Origin: Oikopleura dioica
Lineage: Eukaryota; Chordata; Appendicularia; Copelata; Oikopleuridae
Assembly: GCA_907165135.1 (NCBI GenBank)
Contig: OU015566.1
Coordinates: 622,501 to 686,500, forward strand
Reading direction: 5' to 3'
Length of the DNA: 64,000 bases
The notes under the pieces are model-generated. The model worked only from the letters and a program-made list of their open reading frames with translations, was not told the DNA's origin and did no database searches. Shown here one piece after another: positions 1 through 8,785 of the stretch. The first letter of the stretch is position 1, and the number at the start of each line of letters is the position of its first letter. The translations under genes were made by a program, and so were the position numbers.

Positions 1-40
1 CAGAAATCGGGAGTAGCGACATGACGTCATCGTCGTTTGG

Positions 41-799
41 TTAGTCGTTATTTATGAAGTTTTCAGATGGTGGTAGTTGAGGATTTGGAATCGGTGAGTC
101 TTGGACTGGAGTTTCTTGAGTAGCCGAGTCAATTCCATAATTATTCATCTCAATATTACCATCCATTGTTCCTTGTGATGTTTGATTTCCAATCTGTGAG
201 TATTGCGCGAGAGTATTTTCATGATTCGAGGCAATCATAGATGTATTTTCCATTGTCGCAGCAATTGGTGAGCTTGCAGTTGAAGAGTCTTCGAGAGTAT
301 TTTCATGATTCGAGGCAACAATAGATGAATTCTCCATAGTCGCATCAATCGGAGAGCTTGTAGTTGAAGAGTCTTCCAATCCAGAGTCTTGTACTGGCGA
401 GTCTTCCAATCCAGAGTCTTGTACTGGCGAGTCTTCCAATCCAGAGTCTTGTACTTGCGAGTCTTCAACTGGTGTAAGAACATAGTTGAGTTTTGGGGTG
501 AGAGAGTATTCAAGAGCTTCTTTCCATGTTTCTTCAAACTTATTTAGTTCATCTTTGCAGTGTTGTTTGATCATTCCTACGGATAACTTTTCCAGCGTTT
601 TCCAGAAGACACGTTTGCATTTGAAGAATTTTTCGAAGTTGTCTAGTATTTTCGACTCGTGACCTTCACGAAAGCATGAGATGATAGTCGAGTGAATAAT
701 CCACTTATACAAGTCTGATTCTTTCTGATTATAGTTGTAGACTTCATAATCAGTGTCTCGCGAGTATTCTTCGATTTTCTTGTGAGTCTCTCGAATCAA
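41..799 (-). CDS. Third ORF of the retrotransposon, repeat-bearing, function unknown
   Basis: A 252-residue frame downstream of pol on the element strand; the position at 799 is a TTG, and the frame is open back to about 850, where KRRQRKIEELLRLIRETHKK suggests a basic, helical start. The N-terminal half is charged and helical with a few Cys. The C-terminal half is low in complexity: a 10-residue unit (VQDSGLEDSP) repeated three times from an exact 30-bp DNA repeat (362-459), then two longer copies of a segment ending ATMENxSxxASNHENTL. I see no signal peptide, membrane segment or envelope motif. The position is where Env lies in some Ty3/gypsy elements, but nothing in the sequence supports Env. 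It may be reached by splicing from the leader. Confidence 0.5.
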   Translation of the reverse strand: MIRETHKKIEEYSRDTDYEVYNYNQKESDLYKWIIHSTIISCFREGHESKILDNFEKFFKCKRVFWKTLEKLSVGMIKQHCKDELNKFEETWKEALEYSLTPKLNYVLTPVEDSQVQDSGLEDSPVQDSGLEDSPVQDSGLEDSSTTSSPIDATMENSSIVASNHENTLEDSSTASSPIAATMENTSMIASNHENTLAQYSQIGNQTSQGTMDGNIEMNNYGIDSATQETPVQDSPIPNPQLPPSENFINND

Positions 800-1584
800 C
801 CGTAGGAGTTCTTCGATTTTTCTTTGTCTTCTTTTTCCAGATACTGTCGATCAACCTCTATTCCGAAGATCATTGGAAGGCAGTATCTCTGAAACTTGAT
901 TTTGATCGTTGATTTTTGAAAGTAGAAACAGTGATCATGTACAGAAGACATCTTTTTGAGTGAGCATCATATAGCATGAATGTTTCCGATGTGAGGTCTG
1001 TTAATATTTAACTTGTGCGTATCTTCCTTCACCGAAGATGTGATAAGTCCATTTTTATCGCTGTCGCCATGAAGTCGGAGCAGTTTTCGGAACAGCGTTG
1101 AGTACCAGCAAAATGTCACAGCGCTGGGTAATTTTGAAGCGTTAGCCAGGAAACATTTGTCGCTGCGTGATTATTTGTTCTTCACTTGAGATCTCCGAAC
1201 AAATTTTGTTTTATACGTGTTGTTGTGAAAGAGAGAGTTGCCAAGTCTCTAATTTCTTCTTTGAGGATATAATGTTTCGATTTTTGACCATCAGTAAGGC
1301 CTGTTTGATGAGCAAAATACGATGTCGAATATTCAGAAGATGAAATTGCCTGAGTGATTGAACCTCTTAACGTGTGAACTTGACGTTGTGAGCTGACATT
1401 TGAGCGTGGCAGTTCCGGTTCATCTTTATTTGAGAATCATCAATCTCTGGGTTCTTGCGAGCATCCTTCATGATGATAGATTTGAACTTTCCCATTGTTT
1501 ACGTAAACTTGAGTGAACATCAGGTCTTGAGTATTTTAGAGATGTTTTAACACGTGAGAGTCTGAGCAAGCCAAGAGAGGCGTA

Positions 1585-1598
1585 CCTTCCCCCTTTTT
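1585..1598 (-). other. Polypurine tract just after pol (possible plus-strand primer)
   Basis: On the minus strand a pure-purine run of 14 bases (AAAAAGGGGGAAGG) lies immediately downstream of the pol stop. Polypurine tracts prime plus-strand DNA synthesis, normally right beside the 3' LTR. No LTR follows here, so it may be an internal tract or coincidence. Confidence 0.35.
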
Positions 1599-1609
1599 AT
1601 TTTGAGCTG

Positions 1610-4600
1610 TCACTTTCTTGGTCTGAGACGTTTTGACCAGGTATCTTCTTCCTTGAAAAGACTTTCCAGATCCAGTGAGTCTTGAGATTTGCTTGTTTCA
1701 GGAAGCTTTTGTTTAGGAGCATCGTCATCTGTGATGTCAGCATTTCCCTTTATTTCCTCGTTCGTCGTGATATTCGCCTTGATCTCTTTTTCATCAAAGA
1801 CTTTTAATGGACGAATATTTTGAAGATGGCGGCGATATGTGCGTTTTGTCTTAGGACACATTAGAATATATGAGTCTTTTGAGATTCGATTTTTGACGTA
1901 GAATGGACCATCCCAATTGATACCAAGTTTTCCACTTGTGTGATCAGGCTTGTACGTCAACACCTTTGTTCCAATTTTGAGGACAGGAGCGCTGTTTTTG
2001 TCATTCATTACAAGCTTGTTGTATCGATCCATGTGAAGTCGCATTAATGATGGGTGAAGTTCACGTAAATACTCATTCAGAGCCTTCACGAAGGGCTCTC
2101 TTTTTCCATCAATTGAGTCAATCTTGTAGGGAACGTGAAATGACCGACCAAAGACGCATTCGTTTGGTGTGAGAGAATCCAATGTTTCTCTTGGAAGGTT
2201 GTTCATGTGATAACACGCTTCAGGCCACTTAAGCGACCAATTTCTACTATTTCCGCCAAGAGTTTTGATGAACTTTGCAATGTCGCGATGTGATCGTTCA
2301 ACTTTTCCATTTGACATACTTCGGTAAGCAGTAGTTGTGACGTGAGTGATTTCAAATCGTTGCAATATTTCTTTACAGAGAGGCCCAAATTCTTTACCGT
2401 TGTCAGACACAATGACACCATTGATACCATGGCGGAGGATGAGCTTGAGGAGTCCTCGAGAGACGAGAGCATCGCTTTTGCTGTGAAGTGGTTCGCCATC
2501 CAGGTATGAGGTGAGCTCATCGATACATGTGAGTAGATACCTCTTGTTAGTTGAATCTTGTCTGTAGAAGTCAACCAAGTCGATGTGAACTTTTCTGAAT
2601 GGAGTGGACTCGTAAAATCTATTCGGAATCATGCTTGGTTTGAGTTTCTTCTGAGGTTTGATCCGGAGACAGGTTGCGCAGCTTGAGGTTATTGAGCGAG
2701 CACGATCTTGAACCTTGTGGATATAGAATCGTTTGACCAGATTCATGAGGGCTTTGCATCCACAGTGAGCTGTGAGAACATGGAGATAATTCAAGAATTC
2801 ATTCGAAACCGATTCTGGGAGAACGATTCGATTGTCAGCAAACAAAACACCGTTAGTTTGTTTGAACTTCTTGGATGGATTTTTCTTCGATTTTTCAATG
2901 AGATTTCGAGTATTTTGACACTCAAACTGAAGTTTTGCCATTTCTTCGTACGTGAAGGAACGATTTTCGAATTCAAAAATTTTTCTTGAATCGTCTGGTT
3001 TGATGAGCGCAAAGATTGTGTCAGATGGTTCTTCGAAACCTTTTGCTCCTTTTTCTAATTGTGATGAGTGTGAATTTGGGATTCTGCTGAGAGCGTCTGC
3101 GGTTGCCATAACCGGATCGTGGCCAGGTCGATGCAGAATTTTGAAAGAGAAATTCTGAAGATAGTGCTGAATTGTCGCAAGTCGATTGTCGAGAGCTTTC
3201 TTCGAGTGCTCTTTGTAAAGGTATAAGAGACTATTGTGATCCGTTATTGCTGTGAATTCCACTCCGATTAGATAGTATTCGAAGTATTTGATATTTTCCA
3301 TTAGAGCGATCAATTCTTTTTCTCTCATGGATCTCCGGCTGTCTGTTTTGTTGAATGGTCTTGAGAAGTATCCAAGTGTTGTGAAGGTTTGATCATCCTG
3401 ACATTGATAAAGACAACCACCCATGGCATGTCCACTCGCATCGGAGACAACAGTGAGGGGTGCATCAGTTTTGAAGTGACCAAGAGAGGGTCTTTCGAGA
3501 AGTTTGTTGCGAATGATTTCAAAGGCGGTTTGATGTTCTTCTTTCCAATCGAAGTTGACCTTTGAGCTTGTTAGTTGATACAGAGGACGTAAGATCAGTG
3601 AAGCATCTTTGTATTTGATGTTGTAGTTGATCATTCCAAGGACTCGTTTGAGCGATTGTCTATCCGTTGGAGGCTGAAGATCTTTGATGCATTTGATATG
3701 TTTGTCCGTGAGCGTGATTCCTTCTTTCGATATCCGATGTCCAAGAAACTCAGTGGATGACTTGCAGAGAATCATTTTCTTGGTATTCAGAAGAAGTCCA
3801 TTATCGATACACTTTTGAAATACAAACCTCAATGTTTGTAAATGCTCCGTGAAATTACTATTGAGAATGATAATGTCATCCAAATAGATGAGGATATTTG
3901 GGTGATTGAAGAGTCTGTCCATGACCCTCGAGAACGCTGCTGGTGCAGTACTTGTTCCGTAGAGCATTCTATTTGAGCAATAGTGTTTCGAGTTGTATGA
4001 GAACGCGAGTTTCTTCGTATCGTTATCAGCGACTCTGATTTGCCAATAACCTCTCGAGAAATCGACTTGTGAGAAGTAGCATTCTTTTCCACTTGTGAGT
4101 TTTTCTCCAATTCTTGTGAATATTGTGCTGAGATGTGGTATCGGGAACCGATCGGATACCAGAAGTTTGTTGAGTTCGCGAGCGTCAAGACTTATTCTGA
4201 TACTTGAGTCGGGTTTTTGAAGAATGAGCAGAGGTATGTTGAATGCACTTTGAGCCATTGAGATTATTCTTAGATCGAGCCATTCGTTGAGATTTTGTTG
4301 AACTTTTGGCTGTAAGTGTATCGGCACACGTCGAGGGGCGCTGTGAGCACTAAGCGTCTCGTCGTGGAGAGGAAGAGAGAACCGAAGGTAAGCAAGCTGA
4401 CCAATATCCCAATCTCCCATACTGCAAGCAAGCCTTAGCTCGACTAGTAGATCGTACAGTTTTTTCTTTTGATCGGGGTTAGTATCTCCGAATGACGCAA
4501 TTTCTGGGATAAAATTTATTTCTGTTGCTTTTTCTTCTCTCTCAGATTGAAATTTATGCAGTTCTCGTTTGTCTGCATCGATGTCGTCGACTTCAATGAT

Positions 4601-5026
4601 TGCATTGATTGCATGAGATTTGCGAAGTGGTACTCTTTTAACTTTTTTTTTGTTAATTTGGATCGTTTTTGATGCGTTGCCAGCAGTGAGCGATAATTGT
4701 TGCAGCACATCCATACCAAGGATGCAGGGAACGGAGAGATTTTCGATAATGAGCGGTTTAACTTTGATTATTAGCGGTGAAGAGTTGGTATCGATCGAGA
4801 TATTGATACTTTCGCTGAGAGTGTTTGTGTGAATAACAGTGTTGGCTATCGTAACTGGAGTTTTCGAAGAGGAGAAATTTCTTGGAAGGCCGGGTAGATG
4901 AGATCGGAGTGCCGTGAGAGTTGCACCAGTGTCTACGAGAGCAGGCCATTCATAACCGTTGATTTTGACATTTACGAATACGAGCTTGTTTGAGATGCAG
5001 GATGCGAGGATAGTCTGATCTTCTAG
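1610..5026 (-). CDS. Pol polyprotein: protease, reverse transcriptase, RNase H, integrase
   Basis: The frame has no start codon at its head; it continues gag in the same frame across one UGA, giving about 1138 residues. In order: aspartic protease with LVDTGAT (catalytic Asp codon 4933-4931) and a closing ILGMDVL; reverse transcriptase with QVDFSRGYWQI and the catalytic YLDD (near 3885); RNase H with DASGHAMGG, a REKELIAL block, TDHNSLL and ADALSR; integrase with an HVLTAH...CATC zinc-binding module, then IDLVDF, SDNGKEF and NGKVERS supplying the D, D and E catalytic residues; and a C-terminal GPF motif (WDGPFYVK) typical of Ty3/gypsy integrases. All catalytic residues look intact, so the copy may be competent. 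Annotation from the first ATG (4714) would wrongly drop most of the protease. Confidence 0.93.
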   Translation of the reverse strand, partial: LEDQTILASCISNKLVFVNVKINGYEWPALVDTGATLTALRSHLPGLPRNFSSSKTPVTIANTVIHTNTLSESINISIDTNSSPLIIKVKPLIIENLSVPCILGMDVLQQLSLTAGNASKTIQINKKKVKRVPLRKSHAINAIIEVDDIDADKRELHKFQSEREEKATEINFIPEIASFGDTNPDQKKKLYDLLVELRLACSMGDWDIGQLAYLRFSLPLHDETLSAHSAPRRVPIHLQPKVQQNLNEWLDLRIISMAQSAFNIPLLILQKPDSSIRISLDARELNKLLVSDRFPIPHLSTIFTRIGEKLTSGKECYFSQVDFSRGYWQIRVADNDTKKLAFSYNSKHYCSNRMLYGTSTAPAAFSRVMDRLFNHPNILIYLDDIIILNSNFTEHLQTLRFVFQKCIDNGLLLNTKKMILCKSSTEFLGHRISKEGITLTDKHIKCIKDLQPPTDRQSLKRVLGMINYNIKYKDASLILRPLYQLTSSKVNFDWKEEHQTAFEIIRNKLLERPSLGHFKTDAPLTVVSDASGHAMGGCLYQCQDDQTFTTLGYFSRPFNKTDSRRSMREKELIALMENIKYFEYYLIGVEFTAITDHNSLLYLYKEHSKKALDNRLATIQHYLQNFSFKILHRPGHDPVMATADALSRIPNSHSSQLEKGAKGFEEPSDTIFALIKPDDSRKIFEFENRSFTYEEMAKLQFECQNTRNLIEKSKKNPSKKFKQTNGVLFADNRIVLPESVSNEFLNYLHVLTAHCGCKALMNLVKRFYIHKVQDRARSITSSCATCLRIKPQKKLKPSMIPNRFYESTPFRKVHIDLVDFYRQDSTNKRYLLTCIDELTSYLDGEPLHSKSDALVSRGLLKLILRHGINGVIVSDNGKEFGPLCKEILQRFEITHVTTTAYRSMSNGKVERSHRDIAKFIKTLGGNSRNWSLKWPEACYHMNNLPRETLDSLTPNECVFGRSFHVPYKIDSIDGKREPFVKALNEYLRELHPSLMRLHMDRYNKLVMNDKNSAPVLKIGTKVLTYKPDHTSGKLGINWDGPFYVKNRISKDSYILMCPKTKRTYRRHLQNIRPLKVFDEKEIKANITTNEEIKGNADITDDDAPKQKLPETSKSQDSLDLESLFKEEDTWSKRLRPRK

Positions 5027-6370
5027 TCATTTCGCATTATTGGCTGCGTCAATGACCGATTTCGGGGGATCGTTACTGTGAATGTATTTGCAATTTCCTT
5101 CGTATTTGCATTTCTTGTGTTTTGTGTATGTGATGCAGTGTCCTTCCATTTTTCGAACGTCAACTCGTTTTTGTCTTGGTTTCTTTTCATCCTTCTTTTC
5201 TGTTGATCTGCTATTTTTCTCCATTTTCTGTTTCATTTCCGATCTGAGCATGTTTATTTGAGACTCGATGTACGACTTGTGATGTGATTCGATCGCAAAC
5301 AAGTTTTGGTCCTGTGTTGGTGAGCCAATCGATCTTTCCAATTCTGCACTTCTTGCAGATATATTGTCATACGTGAGAGACGATTTTTCTCGGTTCAGAA
5401 GTCGTTTGAGATCATTCTGCTGAGCGTTGATGAAAAGTTCGACCAGCATGTCTGAGTCTGATTCACTGAGCTCTTCTCTTCCGTAGCTTTGTATGAACCA
5501 GTCCGTCAGTTTAGCCAAGCAGATCCCGGTTGACTCGTCTCCTCTCTGGTATGTTCTCAATTTGTGACGATAATGATCTTTTGACCGTCCTAATATTTGA
5601 GTGAGCTTTTTTGAAAAAGCTGACCAAGATACCAATTCTTCTGCTTTCAAAGCTCGTCGAATACTTATTCCACACTCATCGTTCATCATTTGAGACAATG
5701 ATATAGCGATCAGGTCTTGCTCGGATATCTGGTTACACATCTGAAACAGTTCCATCTGCTGCAGAAATGAGTCGATTGGGAGGTCACTCGAATATTTTGC
5801 CGGTTTTATCATTGAGTTCTTTGATTTCGGAATTCGCGGAGATTTGGCTTTGAATTCTTTTTCTCGACGTCGAGCATTTTGACCTTTTTGCTTCGAGTGA
5901 TTGTTTCCCGGCTCTTTTTTGACCTTTTCCTTTTTGCGATCGTTGTTGATAACCGTTTCGTCCGGGTCTTCCAGAGAATCTTCAGATAGACTTCCATCAC
6001 TTGATTCGGCTTCACTTATGTCGCTTTCAACTTTCATTGATGAGATCAGCGCTTGAAGAGAATCAGCGGTGGAGGATGCTTGGATCTGTGCGATGTTGAG
6101 TTTGTGATGCGGCTTTGCGAATTTTTGAAGCTCGACATTGGACCCGTCGTTGTCCTTCTGAAACTCGACCACTCCTGGTTGCGATTTGAAGACGAATTTT
6201 CTTCCCGGTGCGAAGTAGTCCGGTGCGAGATCAAGAATATTCAAAACGATACTCGATTTATCGCTTATTGGGATTTTGCATGGGTAGATTTTGTCGGGAA
6301 GAGAGTCGTAGATACGGCATAATTCCTGGCGTGAGAGGTCACTTGCGTCTTTCCAGTAGACTGTTGACAT
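5027..6370 (-). CDS. Gag polyprotein with a CCCH zinc finger
   Basis: This 447-residue ORF is the first frame after the LTR leader, begins MSTVYWKDASDL, and is Gag by position: the nucleocapsid-like protein that packages retrotransposon RNA. The middle (about residues 120-200) is charged and Ser/Glu/Lys-rich; the segment around residues 205-350 is predicted helical, as in capsid domains. The C-terminus carries C412-X8-C421-X5-C427-X3-H431, exactly the spacing of tristetraprolin-type CCCH RNA-binding fingers, instead of the usual C-X2-C-X4-H-X4-C knuckle. The frame ends in UGA followed by CUAG and then continues open into the protease, so Gag-Pol is probably made by stop-codon readthrough. Gag identity rests on position and the finger; I did not recognise a capsid signature. 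Confidence 0.85.
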   Translation of the reverse strand: MSTVYWKDASDLSRQELCRIYDSLPDKIYPCKIPISDKSSIVLNILDLAPDYFAPGRKFVFKSQPGVVEFQKDNDGSNVELQKFAKPHHKLNIAQIQASSTADSLQALISSMKVESDISEAESSDGSLSEDSLEDPDETVINNDRKKEKVKKEPGNNHSKQKGQNARRREKEFKAKSPRIPKSKNSMIKPAKYSSDLPIDSFLQQMELFQMCNQISEQDLIAISLSQMMNDECGISIRRALKAEELVSWSAFSKKLTQILGRSKDHYRHKLRTYQRGDESTGICLAKLTDWFIQSYGREELSESDSDMLVELFINAQQNDLKRLLNREKSSLTYDNISARSAELERSIGSPTQDQNLFAIESHHKSYIESQINMLRSEMKQKMEKNSRSTEKKDEKKPRQKRVDVRKMEGHCITYTKHKKCKYEGNCKYIHSNDPPKSVIDAANNAK

Positions 6371-6451
6371 GGCTGTTGTCTTGTTTACTTCGTCCGAAGC
6401 AAGTGAATTAGATCAGGCAGGATTGTGCTGATCTCTCTTGAAGGCGTTACC

Positions 6452-6469
6452 AGTTTTCGGCAGTCACCA
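6452..6469 (-). other. Primer binding site for reverse transcription
   Basis: On the minus strand the sequence TGGTGACTGCCGAAAACTGG begins five bases after the LTR. The leading TGG would pair with the CCA end of a tRNA. I cannot name the tRNA by eye. Confidence 0.6.
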
Positions 6470-6474
6470 AATTA

Positions 6475-6732
6475 TGTAGGGGTTTTACTCTCTTTATCTC
6501 TGAGTATGCGAACAAATAATGACACGGTATTTCGAGGAAAAGAGTAAACTTTATTAGAGCTTTGTTTGACCACAGGGTAAAATAGAGTGGTGGTGAATGC
6601 CTTGCGGCGCGCAGTTTTATAGGGTGAGACGTGGGCTCTTTGGCGCCCAACGATCTGTCTCAGAACGGAAGTGGGGTGAGTCGTACCAGAAGTCTCTGTG
6701 AGCAGTAATTTCGGAAGAGTATAGACCTTACA
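6475..6732 (-). repeat. 5' long terminal repeat, 258 bp
   Basis: The plus-strand segment starts TGTAGGGG and ends CCTTACA, so read on the element's strand it begins TGTAAGG and ends CCCCTACA, the TG...CA ends typical of LTRs. On the element strand a TATAAAA box lies at 6621-6615 and an AATAAA polyadenylation signal at 6555-6550, about 60 bp further on, which defines approximate U3, R and U5 parts. A primer binding site follows five bases beyond its end. The second LTR needed to confirm the edges by identity is outside the window. Confidence 0.8.
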
Positions 6733-6914
6733 CTGTCAATTTAATTATGTAATAATACGAATATTTTTAAATCTCGGATACCCGATTCAAGGGACATTTG
6801 CTTTGAAAGGATAAGCACGGGGCTTTTCTCTATTGATTGCGAGTTTTAATATCGTAGCTTGATGTTATTATTCAAATTATTCAATCGTTCTTTATTAAGA
6901 GCGTTCTAATCTAG

Positions 6915-8631
6915 ACTCGGGAGAACGAACTGGTCAAAAATATAATCTTTTTGTGGAATCACGTGACAGATGTCCAGAAGAAAAAGCGTTTTATTGTGAA
7001 AATAAAACTGTTTGTGGAGAATGGTTTTGCCCAGACGGAATAAAAGAATACTCAAGCTGCACGGTGGCGACAGATAACTCTGAAAATCATATTCATCGCA
7101 GGAAAAGGTTTGAGAAATTTTTTAATCGAACTTGATAGTCTATCACTTTGGAATCCTTATGTGATATTTCTTTGTTATCTAAAGGATACCCTTAAGGGTA
7201 CTATCTTCGATTTCCAGAAGGTGTCCGTTCAAAAGATTTATAAGAATCGGTTATTAGAGATGGATTCTTCATAAAATTTTATGATTTTACCTTATTGACT
7301 ATTATTCGAAATTATCAATACATCTTGAGATATGGCCCCTAGAAGTTTTTTCGAAAAAAAATTTTCAACTTCGATTTTCTTGATCAAGGGCTTGTTCGAA
7401 AGCTCAGAGCAAGAGCAGTATGTTAGTAGCTGTATCGATCGCCAAATCAAGATATTTTTGATTCTAGAGCCAAAAATGTGTCGCAAAATTTTAAAAAATG
7501 CTCAATTTTCGCAAAATCGGCGAGACGCAATTTTCAAAAAATTATTTTTGGCATTTTTAGTTTTTCAATGAAAAATTCCTTCTGTAATTTCAAAGATTAA
7601 GGTTCAAATTATATATAAAAAATATAATAAGGCCAAGTTATCAGACTTGTTTTTGAGTTATTCAACCGTTTATATAGGCCATTTTGGCGAAGATAACCAC
7701 TTCAAGCCAAAATTTAGCCGCGTTTCGGTCAAGTAATTAATAAACCCCTCTGTAATAGTTTAGATCTAGGACAGGTCTATTCAATAAGCCAATATGGACT
7801 CCGCAATCATTCACAAGTTCCGAGTTATTCAAGGCTCAAGTTGGGGAAATCGAAGATAGTACCCTTAAAGGAGGTCTAAAAAAAACGAAAAATATCATCC
7901 CATCTGGGGGCAATCGAGAAATATAAAAATAAGAAATGTCCATTTTGAACATTTTGGCCGATGGGGGTTAAACAAAATAATAAGCCTTGACAAGAATTTG
8001 CCACTGCCACTCTGATCTTGGGGCATTTAAAATCTTTACGGGCTGCAACTGGGTGATCGAAAAAAATATTCCTGTTTCCACGCCTGTTTTCACAACACAA
8101 ACAACAACGTCATCAATCTCCTCTTCATCAACAGCAAAAATATCAACAACAACAATAACAACTTCATCGAAAAACGAATATTTAAATATTACAGAATCTT
8201 ATGAGACGGAGCCTTTTGAGATGCTGCACGATTTTGACAGTCTAAAAAGAGAACAAAAAATTAAATTCGATGAGGAACTGGAAACAAAAGAGACGGAAAA
8301 ACCTCCGAAATTTCAATCTCAGTCCCATTTTGGCGCAAACAAACGTGAAAATCAGAAACAGTCAAAAACGAGAGCAAATTCTAATTTTAAAAATGTTATA
8401 ATTAAAGAAGGTAAAAAAGAGACTAAGAAAATATATTTTTTTATGGAAATCATGATTGAAGGTAAACTTGATGATAAATATAAACCTTGTTTTAGATGGA
8501 GTTTACGCTCACGGTTTTTATTTAATGCAAGAAATACAACGAATGATGTACGAAGAAGGTCTTTTTTCTCTGAATTTTTGATCATATTTAAAAATCAGAG
8601 ATTTCTGTTTTATAATTTTTGTTGTCGATAA
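6915..8631 (+). CDS. 3' exons of a Cys-rich, Ser/Thr-rich protein gene
   Basis: Two exons fit in frame. Exon 6915-7107 follows a TCTAG acceptor and encodes a Cys-rich module (CPEEKAFYCEN, VCGEWFCPDG). Donor AAAAG|GTTTGAG at 7108 and acceptor ACAAG| at 7994 rejoin in phase 2, giving HIHRRKRICHCHSD and GCNWVIEKN, then a Thr/Ser-rich stretch (about 35 residues) and a charged tail ending at 8631. The nine cysteines plus Ser/Thr-rich linker suggest an extracellular mucin-like protein, but I do not recognise the domain. No start codon or signal peptide is present upstream; the host sequence is interrupted by the LTR element ending at 6732, so the 5' exons either lie beyond it or are lost. The 887-bp intron is mostly a MITE. 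Confidence 0.42.
7196..7864. mobile_element. piggyBac-like MITE, 669 bp, TTAA target duplication
   Basis: Ends are inverted repeats of 20 bp: GGGTACTATCTTCGATTTCC at the left and its reverse complement at the right. Each end is flanked directly by TTAA (7192-7195 and 7865-7868), the target site duplicated by piggyBac-type transposases. There is no transposase ORF inside; the interior is AT-rich. It lies wholly within the intron of the Cys-rich gene. Confidence 0.82.
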
Positions 8632-8785
8632 TAAATTTGTAAATCATATTGGAAAAAAATTTTTTGAAAAAAATCGAGTTTTTTGGTTGAAAAAAACCTC
8701 GAGCACCACCCACTTAAGTTTTTTTTCCTTTCAAAAATTATTCGTTTGAATACAGATAAGAGAGCGATGATTTCTATTTAATTTT

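Larger units (their letters stand above)
1..6732 (-). mobile_element. Ty3/gypsy-type LTR retrotransposon, cut by the window edge
   Basis: Reading on the minus strand the order is 5' LTR (6732-6475), primer binding site, gag, protease-RT-RNase H-integrase, then a further ORF (41-799). Integrase lies after RNase H, which is the Ty3/gypsy order. The downstream LTR is not in the window, so the element runs off the left edge. The long coding frames are open apart from the single gag UGA, so the copy looks young. The stretch 800-1609 between pol and the third ORF holds no long open frame that I can see and no LTR copy. The sequence after the 5' LTR (6733 on) belongs to the host and abuts an exon that starts about 180 bp further on. 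Confidence 0.93.

Noticed and set aside
1-1600. 3' LTR of the retrotransposon in the window
   Set aside because: No copy of the 258-bp LTR sequence is found in 1-1600; the element must continue past the left edge.
4758-4949. Minus-strand frame beginning MACSRRHWCNS
   Set aside because: It is an out-of-frame shadow of the protease; the protease itself reads in the gag/pol frame with LVDTG.
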